Shown here: positions 1 through 6,138 of the stretch, piece after piece
How positions within the stretch are numbered: the first letter of the stretch is position 1
Layout: every line of letters starts with the position of its first letter
Source: Planctomycetota bacterium
Lineage (GTDB): Bacteria; Planctomycetota; UBA8742; SKZP01
Assembly (NCBI GenBank): GCA_007127275.1
Contig: SKZP01000286.1
Span: 1-7,412, forward strand
Direction of reading: 5' to 3'
Length of the DNA: 7,412 nt
The notes under the pieces: model-generated
Databases searched by the model: none
Seen by the model: the letters and a program-made list of their open reading frames with translations, nothing else
Told to the model about the DNA's origin: nothing
Made by a program: the position numbers and the translations under genes

Positions 1-1
1 C

Positions 2-331
2 GCCTACGAAGCGGGAGCCAAGTTCGACGTCATTTTCGTCGACGCTCCCTGCACGAACACCGGCGTCCTCGCCCGGCGCATCGACGCTCGCTGGAACCTC
101 AACGACACCCTGCAAAAGGACCTGATCAAGCTGCAACTCGAGCTGTTGCAGGCGGCGCGCTCCCTGCTCGCGCCAGACGGGCGCCTCGTCTACTCCACCT
201 GCACGCTCGAGCCGGAGGAGAACCGCGGCGTCGTCGTGCAAACCGACCTGAAACTCGAAAAGGATGCCTTGTGGTTGCCCGAGGCCGGTCGCTGCGACGG
301 CGGCTACCACGCCGTGTTGCGCCTGCCGTGA
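2..331 (+). CDS. rsmB: RsmB/Sun-family 16S rRNA (cytosine-C5) methyltransferase, C-terminal 109 residues (5' end outside window)
   Basis: This is the 3' part of a NOL1/NOP2/Sun-family enzyme, which transfers a methyl group from S-adenosylmethionine to C5 of a cytosine in rRNA. The frame is open from base 2 to the TGA at 329-331. Visible in it are motif IV, FVDAPCTNTGVLARR (about residues 12-26 of the fragment), and motif VI, YSTCTLEPEEN (about 64-74). The two family cysteines are therefore present: PC (fragment residue 17), which releases the product, and TC (residue 67), which attacks the base. The fragment ends with a short C-terminal strand, DGGYHAVLRLP, like the usual ending of the family. 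The N-terminal NusB-like and SAM-binding parts lie outside the window. I cannot separate RsmB from RsmF or another paralogue from the C-terminus alone; RsmB is the commonest case. The next gene begins 261 bp downstream. Confidence 0.9.
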   Translation, partial: AYEAGAKFDVIFVDAPCTNTGVLARRIDARWNLNDTLQKDLIKLQLELLQAARSLLAPDGRLVYSTCTLEPEENRGVVVQTDLKLEKDALWLPEAGRCDGGYHAVLRLP

Positions 332-477
332 CAGGCCCGAGCATGAACTCGCTTGGACGTATCCCGCAGGCGCGCACGTAGCTTGTCAAGAGTGGCTGTC
401 GCACGCGAGTTGCTTTCCGTTGCCCAGCAGTCATTCCTGATGCCGCGTTTTGGGGTTACGGGCCCGCTCGGTTGGAG

Positions 478-520
478 TCCACGCGCCTTCGGTAGGCCGT
501 GGGCTTCTTTCGTTTCTTTT
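478..520 (+). repeat. diverged REP-like hairpin followed by a T-rich stretch, possible terminator of the upstream methyltransferase
   Basis: Bases 478-506 align without gaps to the right half of the REP element at 2754-2782: 21 of 29 positions are identical by hand count, including the shared end CCGTGGGCTT. The copy keeps a hairpin: CCACG (479-483) pairs with CGTGG (498-502), and GCCT (485-488) pairs with AGGC (494-497), with C484 bulged. A T-rich run, cttctttcgtttctttt (504-520), follows, so it could also end transcription of the upstream gene. I infer it is an old or half copy of the same repeat family. The rest of the 332-592 gap shows nothing I can name. Confidence 0.45.
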
Positions 521-592
521 CGGCTCTCCCGTTTTCGCGTACGCAGTTGTAGGCTTGGCGAACGCAACGTGGCCGCCCCCCCTGGCAGTGAC

Positions 593-1837
593 ATGGTCCA
601 GCCCAAGGCAATCCGCACCACCTCGCCACTCGACCCGACGCTCGGGCGTTGGTTTTTCGGGCTGCGACGTCGCGTGCCGGAGCTTCCGTCGCTGACCTGG
701 TTCGGCGGCGTCTTGTCCGTGGTTGCCGCGGGGGTGTTGCTGCTGGCGATGTGGGCGCATTCGCAGGACTTGCTTGAGCAGGTGAATTACGCGTATGCGC
801 TGCTTGCGGTGCTTGCCGCCTTGTTCGTGGTTTCCTGGCCTGTTGCGGCTTGGAGCCTGCGCGGCTTGGAGGTGGAGCGGGAGATGCCGCACAAGGTGGT
901 GGCCGGCGAGTCGTTCAGCGTGACGCTAGGCATCCGCAACCGCAGTCTGATCTGGCCGGCGGTGGCCGTTGAGCTTGAAGACAAGCTGCCCGGCTCGTTG
1001 CGCAAGCATGCGCGCCAATCACTGGTGATGGGGCTTAGGCCCCGCCGGTCCCTTCAGGTGCGCTACCGGGGAACGCTGTTTCGTCGCGGTCCGACGCTGA
1101 TTGAGCGGGTCGAGGTGCGCACACGCTTTCCGTTCGGCCTGTTTGTCGTGCGCCGGCAGGTGCCCGCACGCAGCCAGGTGCTCGTCTACCCGTCCATTGG
1201 CGAGCTTGCCTTCGAGCCACGGCTCGAACTGGGTCGCTCGCTGTACCCGGAGCGAACGGCGCGGCCGCAACGAGGCGGCACCGACGAGTACTTCGGCGTA
1301 CGCGAGTACCGCGACGGCGACGAGCCGCGGCACATTCACTGGAAAGTCAGTGCGCGGCGCGGCACGCTTGCGACTCGCGAGTATGTCACCTCGCGGGCCA
1401 CGCCGCTGATTTTGTTGCTGGATACGCGACTGTACAGCCAGAACCGCCGTGCGGTCGCCGACGCGGAGTTGGCCATCAGTCTTGCGGCGACGTTGAGCGA
1501 GTTTTGCCTGCGCCAGGGACGTGCCGTCGGCTTGGCCGCGTTCACACCGGTGCCGCGGCTGATCCCGCCGCGTCATGGCCGCCAGCAAATGGAGGTGCTG
1601 CTCGAGCAGCTTGCGCTTCTTCGCACGACGACCCGCAAGCCGGCGGCCGAGTTGCTCGGGCTCGTGCCGCAGCGGCTGCGCAGCCAAGTTCATGCGCTGC
1701 TAATCCTGCTCGGGCCGCTGGCGACGTACCGGCTCGGCGCGTTCGAGTCGTCGCTTTCGCAGTTGACCGTATATTCCATGCACGAGCCGCAAGTACGCAA
1801 GGGGTTGCGCATTTGGGAGTTCGCCGACTATGAATGA
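593..1837 (+). CDS. DUF58-domain membrane protein (414 aa)
   Basis: This is a DUF58 family protein of unassigned biochemical function. Members are often encoded beside MoxR-type AAA ATPases and transglutaminase-like proteins and are thought to act at the envelope. After a short basic N-terminus, two membrane segments follow at about residues 38-54 and 66-88. A beta-rich region (about 91-200) comes next, and then the DUF58 signature around EYFGVREYRDGDEPRHIHWK (232-251). The C-terminal part (about 270-400), starting LILLLDTR, resembles a von Willebrand A-like fold. I chose the ATG at 593 because it puts the first helix close to the N-terminus, as in the family. The frame stays open back to 353, but that extension is basic, low-complexity and crosses a REP-like hairpin. 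No convincing Shine-Dalgarno sequence precedes 593. The gene overlaps birA by 8 nt, which suggests co-translation. No MoxR partner is visible here. Confidence 0.85.
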   Translation: MVQPKAIRTTSPLDPTLGRWFFGLRRRVPELPSLTWFGGVLSVVAAGVLLLAMWAHSQDLLEQVNYAYALLAVLAALFVVSWPVAAWSLRGLEVEREMPHKVVAGESFSVTLGIRNRSLIWPAVAVELEDKLPGSLRKHARQSLVMGLRPRRSLQVRYRGTLFRRGPTLIERVEVRTRFPFGLFVVRRQVPARSQVLVYPSIGELAFEPRLELGRSLYPERTARPQRGGTDEYFGVREYRDGDEPRHIHWKVSARRGTLATREYVTSRATPLILLLDTRLYSQNRRAVADAELAISLAATLSEFCLRQGRAVGLAAFTPVPRLIPPRHGRQQMEVLLEQLALLRTTTRKPAAELLGLVPQRLRSQVHALLILLGPLATYRLGAFESSLSQLTVYSMHEPQVRKGLRIWEFADYE

Positions 1838-2690
1838 GTCGCCGCCGCCGTCCGAGTTCGCTCTCCGTCAAGATCTTGCATGGTCCGCCGGGGTGTGGTT
1901 CGCCGAGCGGACGGACTCGACGAACGCCGAGGCGCTGCGGCACCCGGCACAGGAACTGCAGCCGGGGACGGTGTTCTGGGGGCTGCATCAATCCGCCGGC
2001 CGCGGGCGCCTGGGGCGGCGCTGGGAAGACGTGCCCGGCAAGGCGCTGACGTTTTCACTCGTGTTTCCGCAAGTGGCGGACGTGGAGCGGCTGCATTGGC
2101 TGCATTTGGCCGCGGGGTGTGCCGTCGCCGAGGCGGCGGAGTCGTTGCGTGCTGCCGCGGGCGGCGGCGACGCTGCGACGCGGCTCGGGCTGAAGTGGCC
2201 CAACGACGTTGTCGAGGTCGACGAGGCGGCGCCGGCCGGCTACCGGAAGTTCGCCGGCATCCTGACCGAGGTGCAGAGCGAGCCGGGCGGCGGCGCCGAG
2301 GGCCAGCGTGCCGCGGTGGGAATTGGCATCAACGTCAATCAGCGAGAGGCGGACTTTCCCGCGGAGTTGCGCGGGAATGCGACGAGCCTTGCCTCATTGA
2401 CCGGCCGTGAGTTCGAGCTGCGCGACGTACTGGAGGAAGTGCTCGCAGGGATTGGCCGGCGCCAGCGGATGATTGAAGCGGGCGACGTCGACGAGGTCCG
2501 CGCGGAGCTTGCTCGGCGGGATGTGTTGCGGGGCGCAACCGTCGAGGTGCAGCTACCGACGGGTGCGAAGCTGACGGGCCGCGCCGCAGGGCTTGACGCG
2601 CGCGCTCGTTTGCAGGTGCATACGGCAACGAAGGAGCACTACCACCTCGAAAGCGGCGAAGTCGTTCACCTGCGCCCCCACCGTGACTAA
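1830..2690 (+). CDS. birA: biotin--[acetyl-CoA-carboxylase] ligase, monofunctional (286 aa)
   Basis: The enzyme activates biotin to biotinyl-5'-AMP and attaches it to the lysine of biotin-carrier proteins such as AccB, in the cytoplasm. The catalytic landmarks are in order: DSTN (29-32), the adenylate-binding loop SAGRGRLGRRW (55-65), KWPNDV (122-127), KFAGILTE (140-147) and GIGINVN (164-170). A small C-terminal SH3-like domain follows (about 233-286, ending GEVVHLRPHRD). There is no N-terminal winged-helix DNA-binding domain: the DSTN motif lies only about 29 residues from the start. It should therefore be a ligase without the repressor function of Escherichia coli BirA. Segments 108-115 and 151-160 are Gly/Ala-rich loops of the kind that vary in the family. 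The ATG at 1830 overlaps the end of the DUF58 gene (ATGAATGA), consistent with translational coupling. The TAA stop lies inside a 10-bp inverted repeat that encloses a REP element. Confidence 0.95.
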   Translation: MNESPPPSEFALRQDLAWSAGVWFAERTDSTNAEALRHPAQELQPGTVFWGLHQSAGRGRLGRRWEDVPGKALTFSLVFPQVADVERLHWLHLAAGCAVAEAAESLRAAAGGGDAATRLGLKWPNDVVEVDEAAPAGYRKFAGILTEVQSEPGGGAEGQRAAVGIGINVNQREADFPAELRGNATSLASLTGREFELRDVLEEVLAGIGRRQRMIEAGDVDEVRAELARRDVLRGATVEVQLPTGAKLTGRAAGLDARARLQVHTATKEHYHLESGEVVHLRPHRD

Positions 2691-2818
2691 ACGCCTTTTC
2701 AAATAGGATTCGAGATAAGCCCACGGGCTGCGGCCCGTGGGTCGCCCTGGAAACCCACGCACAGGCCGCAGCCCGTGGGCTTGGAAAATTACGAAATCCA
2801 AACGCGACGGCGTTTAGT
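2686..2818. repeat. 10-bp inverted repeat enclosing the REP element, overlapping the birA stop
   Basis: ACTAAACGCC at 2686-2695 is repeated exactly in inverse orientation as GGCGTTTAGT at 2809-2818. The pair brackets the REP element at 2717-2782 almost symmetrically, making a 133-bp imperfect palindrome. A further weak inner match (GGATTCG at 2707-2713 against CGAAATCC at 2792-2799) supports a nested structure. The left arm contains the birA stop codon TAA (2688-2690). It could be a short non-autonomous mobile element with terminal inverted repeats or a transcription end for birA. No target-site duplication is visible next to the arms. Confidence 0.55.
2717..2782. repeat. REP/BIME-like double palindrome, copy 1
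   Basis: Nineteen bases, AAGCCCACGGGCTGCGGCC (2717-2735), are repeated exactly as the reverse complement at 2764-2782. The left unit is itself a perfect hairpin: CCCACGGGC (2720-2728), loop TGCG, GCCCGTGGG (2733-2741). The right unit folds less perfectly from CCCACG (2754-2759) to CGTGGG (2774-2779). Two inverted palindromic units joined by a short linker is the architecture of bacterial interspersed mosaic elements. It sits between convergent genes, where such elements usually lie. The copy at 6226-6302 has the same design. Confidence 0.85.
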
Positions 2819-2843
2819 AGCCCGTCAGTGATCCGCCGTGCCC

Positions 2844-2868
2844 AGCTTACCGACTGCGTCGGTGGGCT
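2844..2868. other. stable hairpin in the convergent intergenic region
   Basis: AGCTTACCGAC (2844-2854), loop TGC, GTCGGTGGGCT (2858-2868) forms an 11-bp RNA stem if two adjacent G-U pairs are allowed; the inner 6 bp (ACCGAC/GTCGGT) are perfect. It follows birA by about 155 nt and has no T-run after it on either strand, so it is not a classical intrinsic terminator. The rest of 2869-3093 holds no gene or motif I can support. Confidence 0.35.
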
Positions 2869-3093
2869 CCCGTTCGTCCGCATGGGTGAGAGCAGTTTAA
2901 GTAAGCAACGCGGTCCCGTGATTTCGGAAAGCGACCGCGGTGCCCGAAGGTTTGCTGTTCGCATGTCGGGTGGTGCGCGCTGGGTCAGCACCGCCGTTGT
3001 GCGACGCGTTGGCGCTGCGTAGGCCGTCCGGGGGGCCACCGACTCGGCCGGTGACTTGGGAGCTCTGCGCTTTTGCGTCGTTGGCTGCTGGCT

Positions 3094-3816
3094 TTAGTTT
3101 TCCGGGGCCGCCTGCAGCTTTTCGTACAGCTCTTCGTGGCTACGCGCGAGAATGGCGCGCTCCAGATTCTTGTCCCGGATGCCGACCTGCACGAGGTAGG
3201 TGCCGGCAAACTCTTCGTTCTTGTAGTCGGTGATCCCAATGCGCACGAGGCCGACGGTGAGTTCGCTACCGTCGGTGACGCGCAACAGAGCGTTGAGGTT
3301 TTCGCCGCTGGGGTGGGCAATCACTTCTTCGCTGTCGTCGTTCCAGGCAACCCGGCGCCACGGCACGGAGTCGGCATTGGGAATGTCCCCTTCGCTGTAA
3401 ATGTCAGCGCGCTCGTAGGTGATAAAGATGTCGCTCTCCGTGTCGAAGTCGTCTTGGCCCGCCTCCCACGCAGGCGTCGTCACGTCCCCCGACTCAGGGG
3501 TGGCGTAATTGCGCACCGGCGCAATGGCCCGGACACCGAGCTCCGGAACCGCCCGGGGCAGCCACAGGTAGACGTAATAAAAGGGTTTGCCGTCGACGAC
3601 CTCGTCGGGCTCACTGCCTGGCTCAATGTAGTCGTACAGGGAGAGCACCATCTCGTACGGCTGTTGCGCCGCGTCCGGCTCGAGTTCGCCGTTTTCTCCG
3701 ACAGGCTCGTCGACGGGCACGGGGGCGGAGAGGAACTCGCTGAGTTGGGGAGCGCCGCAGGCGAACAGCGGAAGAAGTGCGGGCAGAGCCACAAGGAAAG
3801 GTACAAGCCGCCGCAT
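3094..3816 (-). CDS. LipL32-family surface lipoprotein (240 aa)
   Basis: I recognise this as a homologue of LipL32 (Pfam family Lipl32), the most abundant outer-membrane lipoprotein of pathogenic Leptospira, known to bind Ca2+ and host matrix proteins; its physiological role is unsettled. The signal peptide MRRLVPFLVALPALLPLFAC ends in a lipobox with Cys20, the same residue number as in LipL32. From memory of the Leptospira protein, these segments align: YDYIEPGSEPDEVVDG (61-76) with YGYVKPGQAPDGLVDG, YYVYLWLPRAVPELGVR (80-96) with YYLYVWIPAVIAEMGVR, and FDT (124-126) with FDT. DD (160-161) lies in the acidic loop, and RIGITDYK (192-199) matches RISFTTYK. A helical end SHEELYEKL matches NPEELQKQ. 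The FDT and DD residues align with the reported Ca2+ ligands D132, T133, D164 and D165. It is about 30 residues shorter than LipL32. The ATG at 3816 was chosen over the upstream ATG at 3891 because it gives a proper signal peptide and a strong ribosome binding site. Confidence 0.87.
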   Translation of the reverse strand: MRRLVPFLVALPALLPLFACGAPQLSEFLSAPVPVDEPVGENGELEPDAAQQPYEMVLSLYDYIEPGSEPDEVVDGKPFYYVYLWLPRAVPELGVRAIAPVRNYATPESGDVTTPAWEAGQDDFDTESDIFITYERADIYSEGDIPNADSVPWRRVAWNDDSEEVIAHPSGENLNALLRVTDGSELTVGLVRIGITDYKNEEFAGTYLVQVGIRDKNLERAILARSHEELYEKLQAAPEN

Positions 3817-3823
3817 GGTTGGT

Positions 3824-3830
3824 CTCCCTT
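3824..3830 (-). promoter_or_regulatory. Shine-Dalgarno sequence of the LipL32-like gene
   Basis: On the minus strand AAGGGAG stands 7 nt before the ATG at 3816. It is the clearest ribosome binding site in the window and decides the start in favour of the lipoprotein signal peptide. The neighbouring asparagine-synthetase-like gene has none. Confidence 0.8.
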
Positions 3831-3918
3831 TTGTAGGCGCACAGCACGGTGAAAGCGTCGCGCCCATGCGCGGTTGAAAACCCATATTCACTTCTTGGAA
3901 CCGAGATTGTGCCTTCCC

Positions 3919-3947
3919 CGGATACCGGCCATCTGTTGGAGTGTCAA
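3919..3947 (-). promoter_or_regulatory. candidate sigma70 promoter of the LipL32-like gene
   Basis: Reading the minus strand, a perfect TTGACA (3947-3942) is followed by exactly 17 nt and then TATCCG (3924-3919). The -10 box is poor (TAT plus weak matches), but the consensus -35 and ideal spacing make this the best promoter candidate in the window. It would give a leader of roughly 95 nt before the ATG at 3816. This suggests the lipoprotein gene is transcribed on its own and not only from the gene upstream. Confidence 0.45.
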
Positions 3948-4051
3948 GCCGTTTCGTTCTTCTCCGCCCGCTCCCTGCGCGGCTGTCGGTAAACGAACGG
4001 ACGAAGCTCGGGGTGGAATGCGGAGTTCAAGCGAAATCGGACATGAGGTAA

Positions 4052-6010
4052 CTACACGCTAGCCAGCCAATCATGCAAGGTCAACATCACGCTGGCGGCG
4101 TGGGCGCGTTCGCGGCTCGGAGCGTCGTGGAACTCGTCGAGCAGGCTGCGGAGGCGAGCCGGTGGGACGAGGTCGTGCAGTGGACTGGGGGAGGCAAGCA
4201 GCGTGTTTCGCAGGCGGTCGCGGCCGAGGCTCGGCAGCAGTTGCACCTCCCAGTTGCGCTGTATGACGGAGCGGTTCGTCAGGCGCCGCCACGCTCGGCG
4301 CGCGGCGCCTCGAGCAAGGCGTTGCCAGCGTGGTTGCGGATGCGCGAACAACGAGGTGCCGGCGGCCTGCCACGGCACTGCGGCAAGTTCCGGTGCGGTT
4401 CGCTTCAGGTAGGCAATCTGCAGGGCTCGGCCTTGCATCCATTCGTTCGGTACCGTTGCGAAGAAGTCCGCGAGGCGCGAGTCGTAGAACGGTAGGCGCA
4501 GTCGTGTCGCCATGCGGTAGCAACGCAAGCTCGCAAGCGTCCAGCGAAACGACCACGTCTCGGTCTTCGCCGCTTTCAGTCGTGCCTGCGCATTCGGCAA
4601 CGACGGAATACGCGCGAGCTCCTCTTGCATGGCCTCCTCTAGCAAGCGAAGGGGCTCGACGTCGCCGCCGAATGTCTCGCGCATAAGCGGTGTGACGAAG
4701 TTGGCAAGCAACCACTCGTGTCCCGGCTTGAGCGCCTTGTTCAGCAGAATGCGGGCAAGGGCAGCGTCGTCGCTCGCCTCGACGGTGTCGAGCCCGTTGA
4801 CGCCGTTGCCGTTTGCCGGCCACGCCCCGTCGAGCCAGACGTCCCCCCAGTGGCCGGCGACGACGACCTCGGCACGTTCGCGCAGGGCTGCAAGTACCGC
4901 CGCTTGCCGGCACTGCGTAAGGTCCTGGGCGCCCTCGAGTGCGGGGCCCAGTTGAGGGAGAAGCGCAAACAAGTAGGGCTCGACCGTGAACGCGTCGAAG
5001 GCGGTGCCGCGGCAGCGCGTGGCGAGGCGGCGCGCAATGTCGGTTTCCAGTCGCATCCCCGCGTAGTCGTAGGCGTAGCACCAGAGTCGCCTGGCGGGTG
5101 CCGCGGGGTCGGGCGCAAACGGGTCGTGCGCACCTCGGGTGAGCGCGGCAAGCAGCGTGCGGCTGTCCAATCCCCCGGAGAGCGGCAGAGCAATGTGGCC
5201 GGCGGGTACGTCGGCGACGTGTTCTTCCACGGTGCGGCGAAGCACGTCGTCGAACGCGGCCACGGTATCCGGAAAGTCACGCTGCCACTCGGGCTCGTAG
5301 CGCCACTCGGCGGTGCGGCGCAACTCTCGCGCGTGCGGCCGCGACTCGTGATCAAGGGCGAAAAGCCGCCCCGGCCGCAGGATGTGCACGTGTTCGTAGC
5401 CGGTGCGCTCGCCGAGGTAGAAGCCGAAGCAGGCGAACGAGGCGAGGCCGAGAGGGTCGAGCGTCGTCGCGTTCGTGTCGCTGTCGTTGAAGTGATGCGC
5501 GACCGCGGCGGAAAAGGTGCCGAGTGCGAGTCCGTTCGTTCCGGACGTGGTGCCGGTGACGTAGGCGTGCAGCGTGCCGAAGCGGTCGGTTGCAGCGAAG
5601 AAGCGGCCGCTCGGGACGTGGTGCGCAAGCAGTAGGAACTGGCCGTTGTCCGGTGGTTGTGGCCAGGCGTCGGTGGCAATCTCGTTGTGGTAGTAGGCCA
5701 GTCGGACGCTGCGGGGGACCCAGTCGCACAGCAGCCAGTGCTGCCACGTCGGCGTGGCCGCGGTTAACAGGTCGTAGCCGCGCCAGGGGGCGGGTGTTTC
5801 GTCACCTTTGACGCTGCCGTTTCCGTCGCCGTCGTCCTGTAGGGGTTGCACCCACAGCGTGAAGCGGTCGCCAGCGGCAAGTCGTTGCCAGGACGAGGCA
5901 GACGAGGACGAGGAAGTCGCAAGGCGGCTGCGGCGAGGCGCGCGCTCGAGCACGCTGCGCTGCGGATGCAAGCAAAGCAAAAGGTCGCCGACGACGAAGT
6001 CACACATCAT
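4052..6010 (-). CDS. asparagine-synthetase-like amide ligase with degenerate glutaminase domain (652 aa)
   Basis: The C-terminal half is an asparagine synthase domain (ATP-pyrophosphatase fold), which adenylates a carboxylate and forms an amide. It has the PP-loop LPLSGGLDSRTLL (275-287), GHWGDVWLDG (386-395) where AsnB has GxGGDExFxGY, and the late motif RLPFYDSRL (505-513). The N-terminal half resembles a worn class II glutamine amidotransferase domain: ATDRFGTLHAYV (140-151) matches the RDRFGxKPLYY strand, but the CGIxG start is missing. The protein begins MMCDF, so starting at the second Met would put a Cys directly after it. Ser-rich (33-40) and Gly/Asp-rich (59-70) low-complexity segments interrupt the N-terminal domain. 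Length is near AsnB's usual 550-650. No Shine-Dalgarno sequence precedes the ATG pair at 6005-6010. With a methyltransferase and a PaaK/CapK-like enzyme upstream, it is more likely a glycan or metabolite tailoring enzyme than housekeeping AsnB; the substrate is unknown. Confidence 0.85.
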   Translation of the reverse strand: MMCDFVVGDLLLCLHPQRSVLERAPRRSRLATSSSSSASSWQRLAAGDRFTLWVQPLQDDGDGNGSVKGDETPAPWRGYDLLTAATPTWQHWLLCDWVPRSVRLAYYHNEIATDAWPQPPDNGQFLLLAHHVPSGRFFAATDRFGTLHAYVTGTTSGTNGLALGTFSAAVAHHFNDSDTNATTLDPLGLASFACFGFYLGERTGYEHVHILRPGRLFALDHESRPHARELRRTAEWRYEPEWQRDFPDTVAAFDDVLRRTVEEHVADVPAGHIALPLSGGLDSRTLLAALTRGAHDPFAPDPAAPARRLWCYAYDYAGMRLETDIARRLATRCRGTAFDAFTVEPYLFALLPQLGPALEGAQDLTQCRQAAVLAALRERAEVVVAGHWGDVWLDGAWPANGNGVNGLDTVEASDDAALARILLNKALKPGHEWLLANFVTPLMRETFGGDVEPLRLLEEAMQEELARIPSLPNAQARLKAAKTETWSFRWTLASLRCYRMATRLRLPFYDSRLADFFATVPNEWMQGRALQIAYLKRTAPELAAVPWQAAGTSLFAHPQPRWQRLARGAARRAWRRLTNRSVIQRNWEVQLLPSLGRDRLRNTLLASPSPLHDLVPPARLRSLLDEFHDAPSRERAHAASVMLTLHDWLASV

Positions 6011-6040
6011 GCAAAGGGGGAGCTTGTCGCGTCACTCTTG

Positions 6041-6138
6041 AACGAGGAGCGGAAAGGTGGAACTCGACAAAGAGAGCGCGGAGAGGAGTAGGAACACGGG
6101 GGGGATAAGGGAGCGGAGAACAAGAGGGAGCGTAAAGG
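6041..6138. other. strand-biased polypurine (plus) / polypyrimidine (minus) leader
   Basis: By hand count 81 of 98 bases on the plus strand are purines, including a run of seven G followed by ATAAGGGAGCGGAGAA. On the minus strand this is a C/T-rich stretch lying 31-128 nt before the start of the asparagine-synthetase-like gene, so its mRNA leader would be pyrimidine-rich and unstructured. It belongs to the 349-bp gap 6011-6359, which otherwise holds the REP element at 6226-6302. I see no convincing gene in the gap; short frames through it are low-complexity. Confidence 0.55.

Noticed and set aside
353..592. N-terminal extension of the DUF58 protein to a TTG at 353 or ATG at 437
   Set aside because: The added residues are basic and low-complexity, cross a REP-like hairpin and move the first membrane helix about 80 residues or more from the start. 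The ATG at 593 fits the family better.
1019..1693. 224-codon minus-strand frame across the DUF58 gene
   Set aside because: No motif is visible and the composition is a mirror of the real gene. The plus-strand frame has the DUF58 signature throughout this stretch.
2717..2782. REP elements as a CRISPR array or intrinsic terminators
   Set aside because: There are only inverted pairs, without regularly spaced direct repeats, and no T-run follows the hairpins.
3010..3060. Possible terminator hairpin of the LipL32-like gene around CACCGACTCGGCCGGTG
   Set aside because: The stem is only 5 bp and has no T-tract on the minus strand, which is too weak to call.
2828..3233. Short plus-strand frames (2828-3022 and 2940-3233) in the convergent gap
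   Set aside because: There is no ribosome binding site, no motif and an Arg/Ala/Gly-rich composition typical of GC-rich noncoding DNA. The second runs into the LipL32-like gene antisense.
3817..3891. Upstream in-frame ATG (3891) for the LipL32-like gene
   Set aside because: It would bury the signal peptide behind 25 residues. The ATG at 3816 has a strong ribosome binding site and gives a normal lipoprotein signal.
4718..5635. 305-codon open frame on the plus strand, antisense to the asparagine-synthetase-like gene
   Set aside because: It is rich in Arg, Gly, Val and Ala with no recognisable motif, while the opposite strand carries clear catalytic motifs over the same bases. High GC content makes long antisense frames common.
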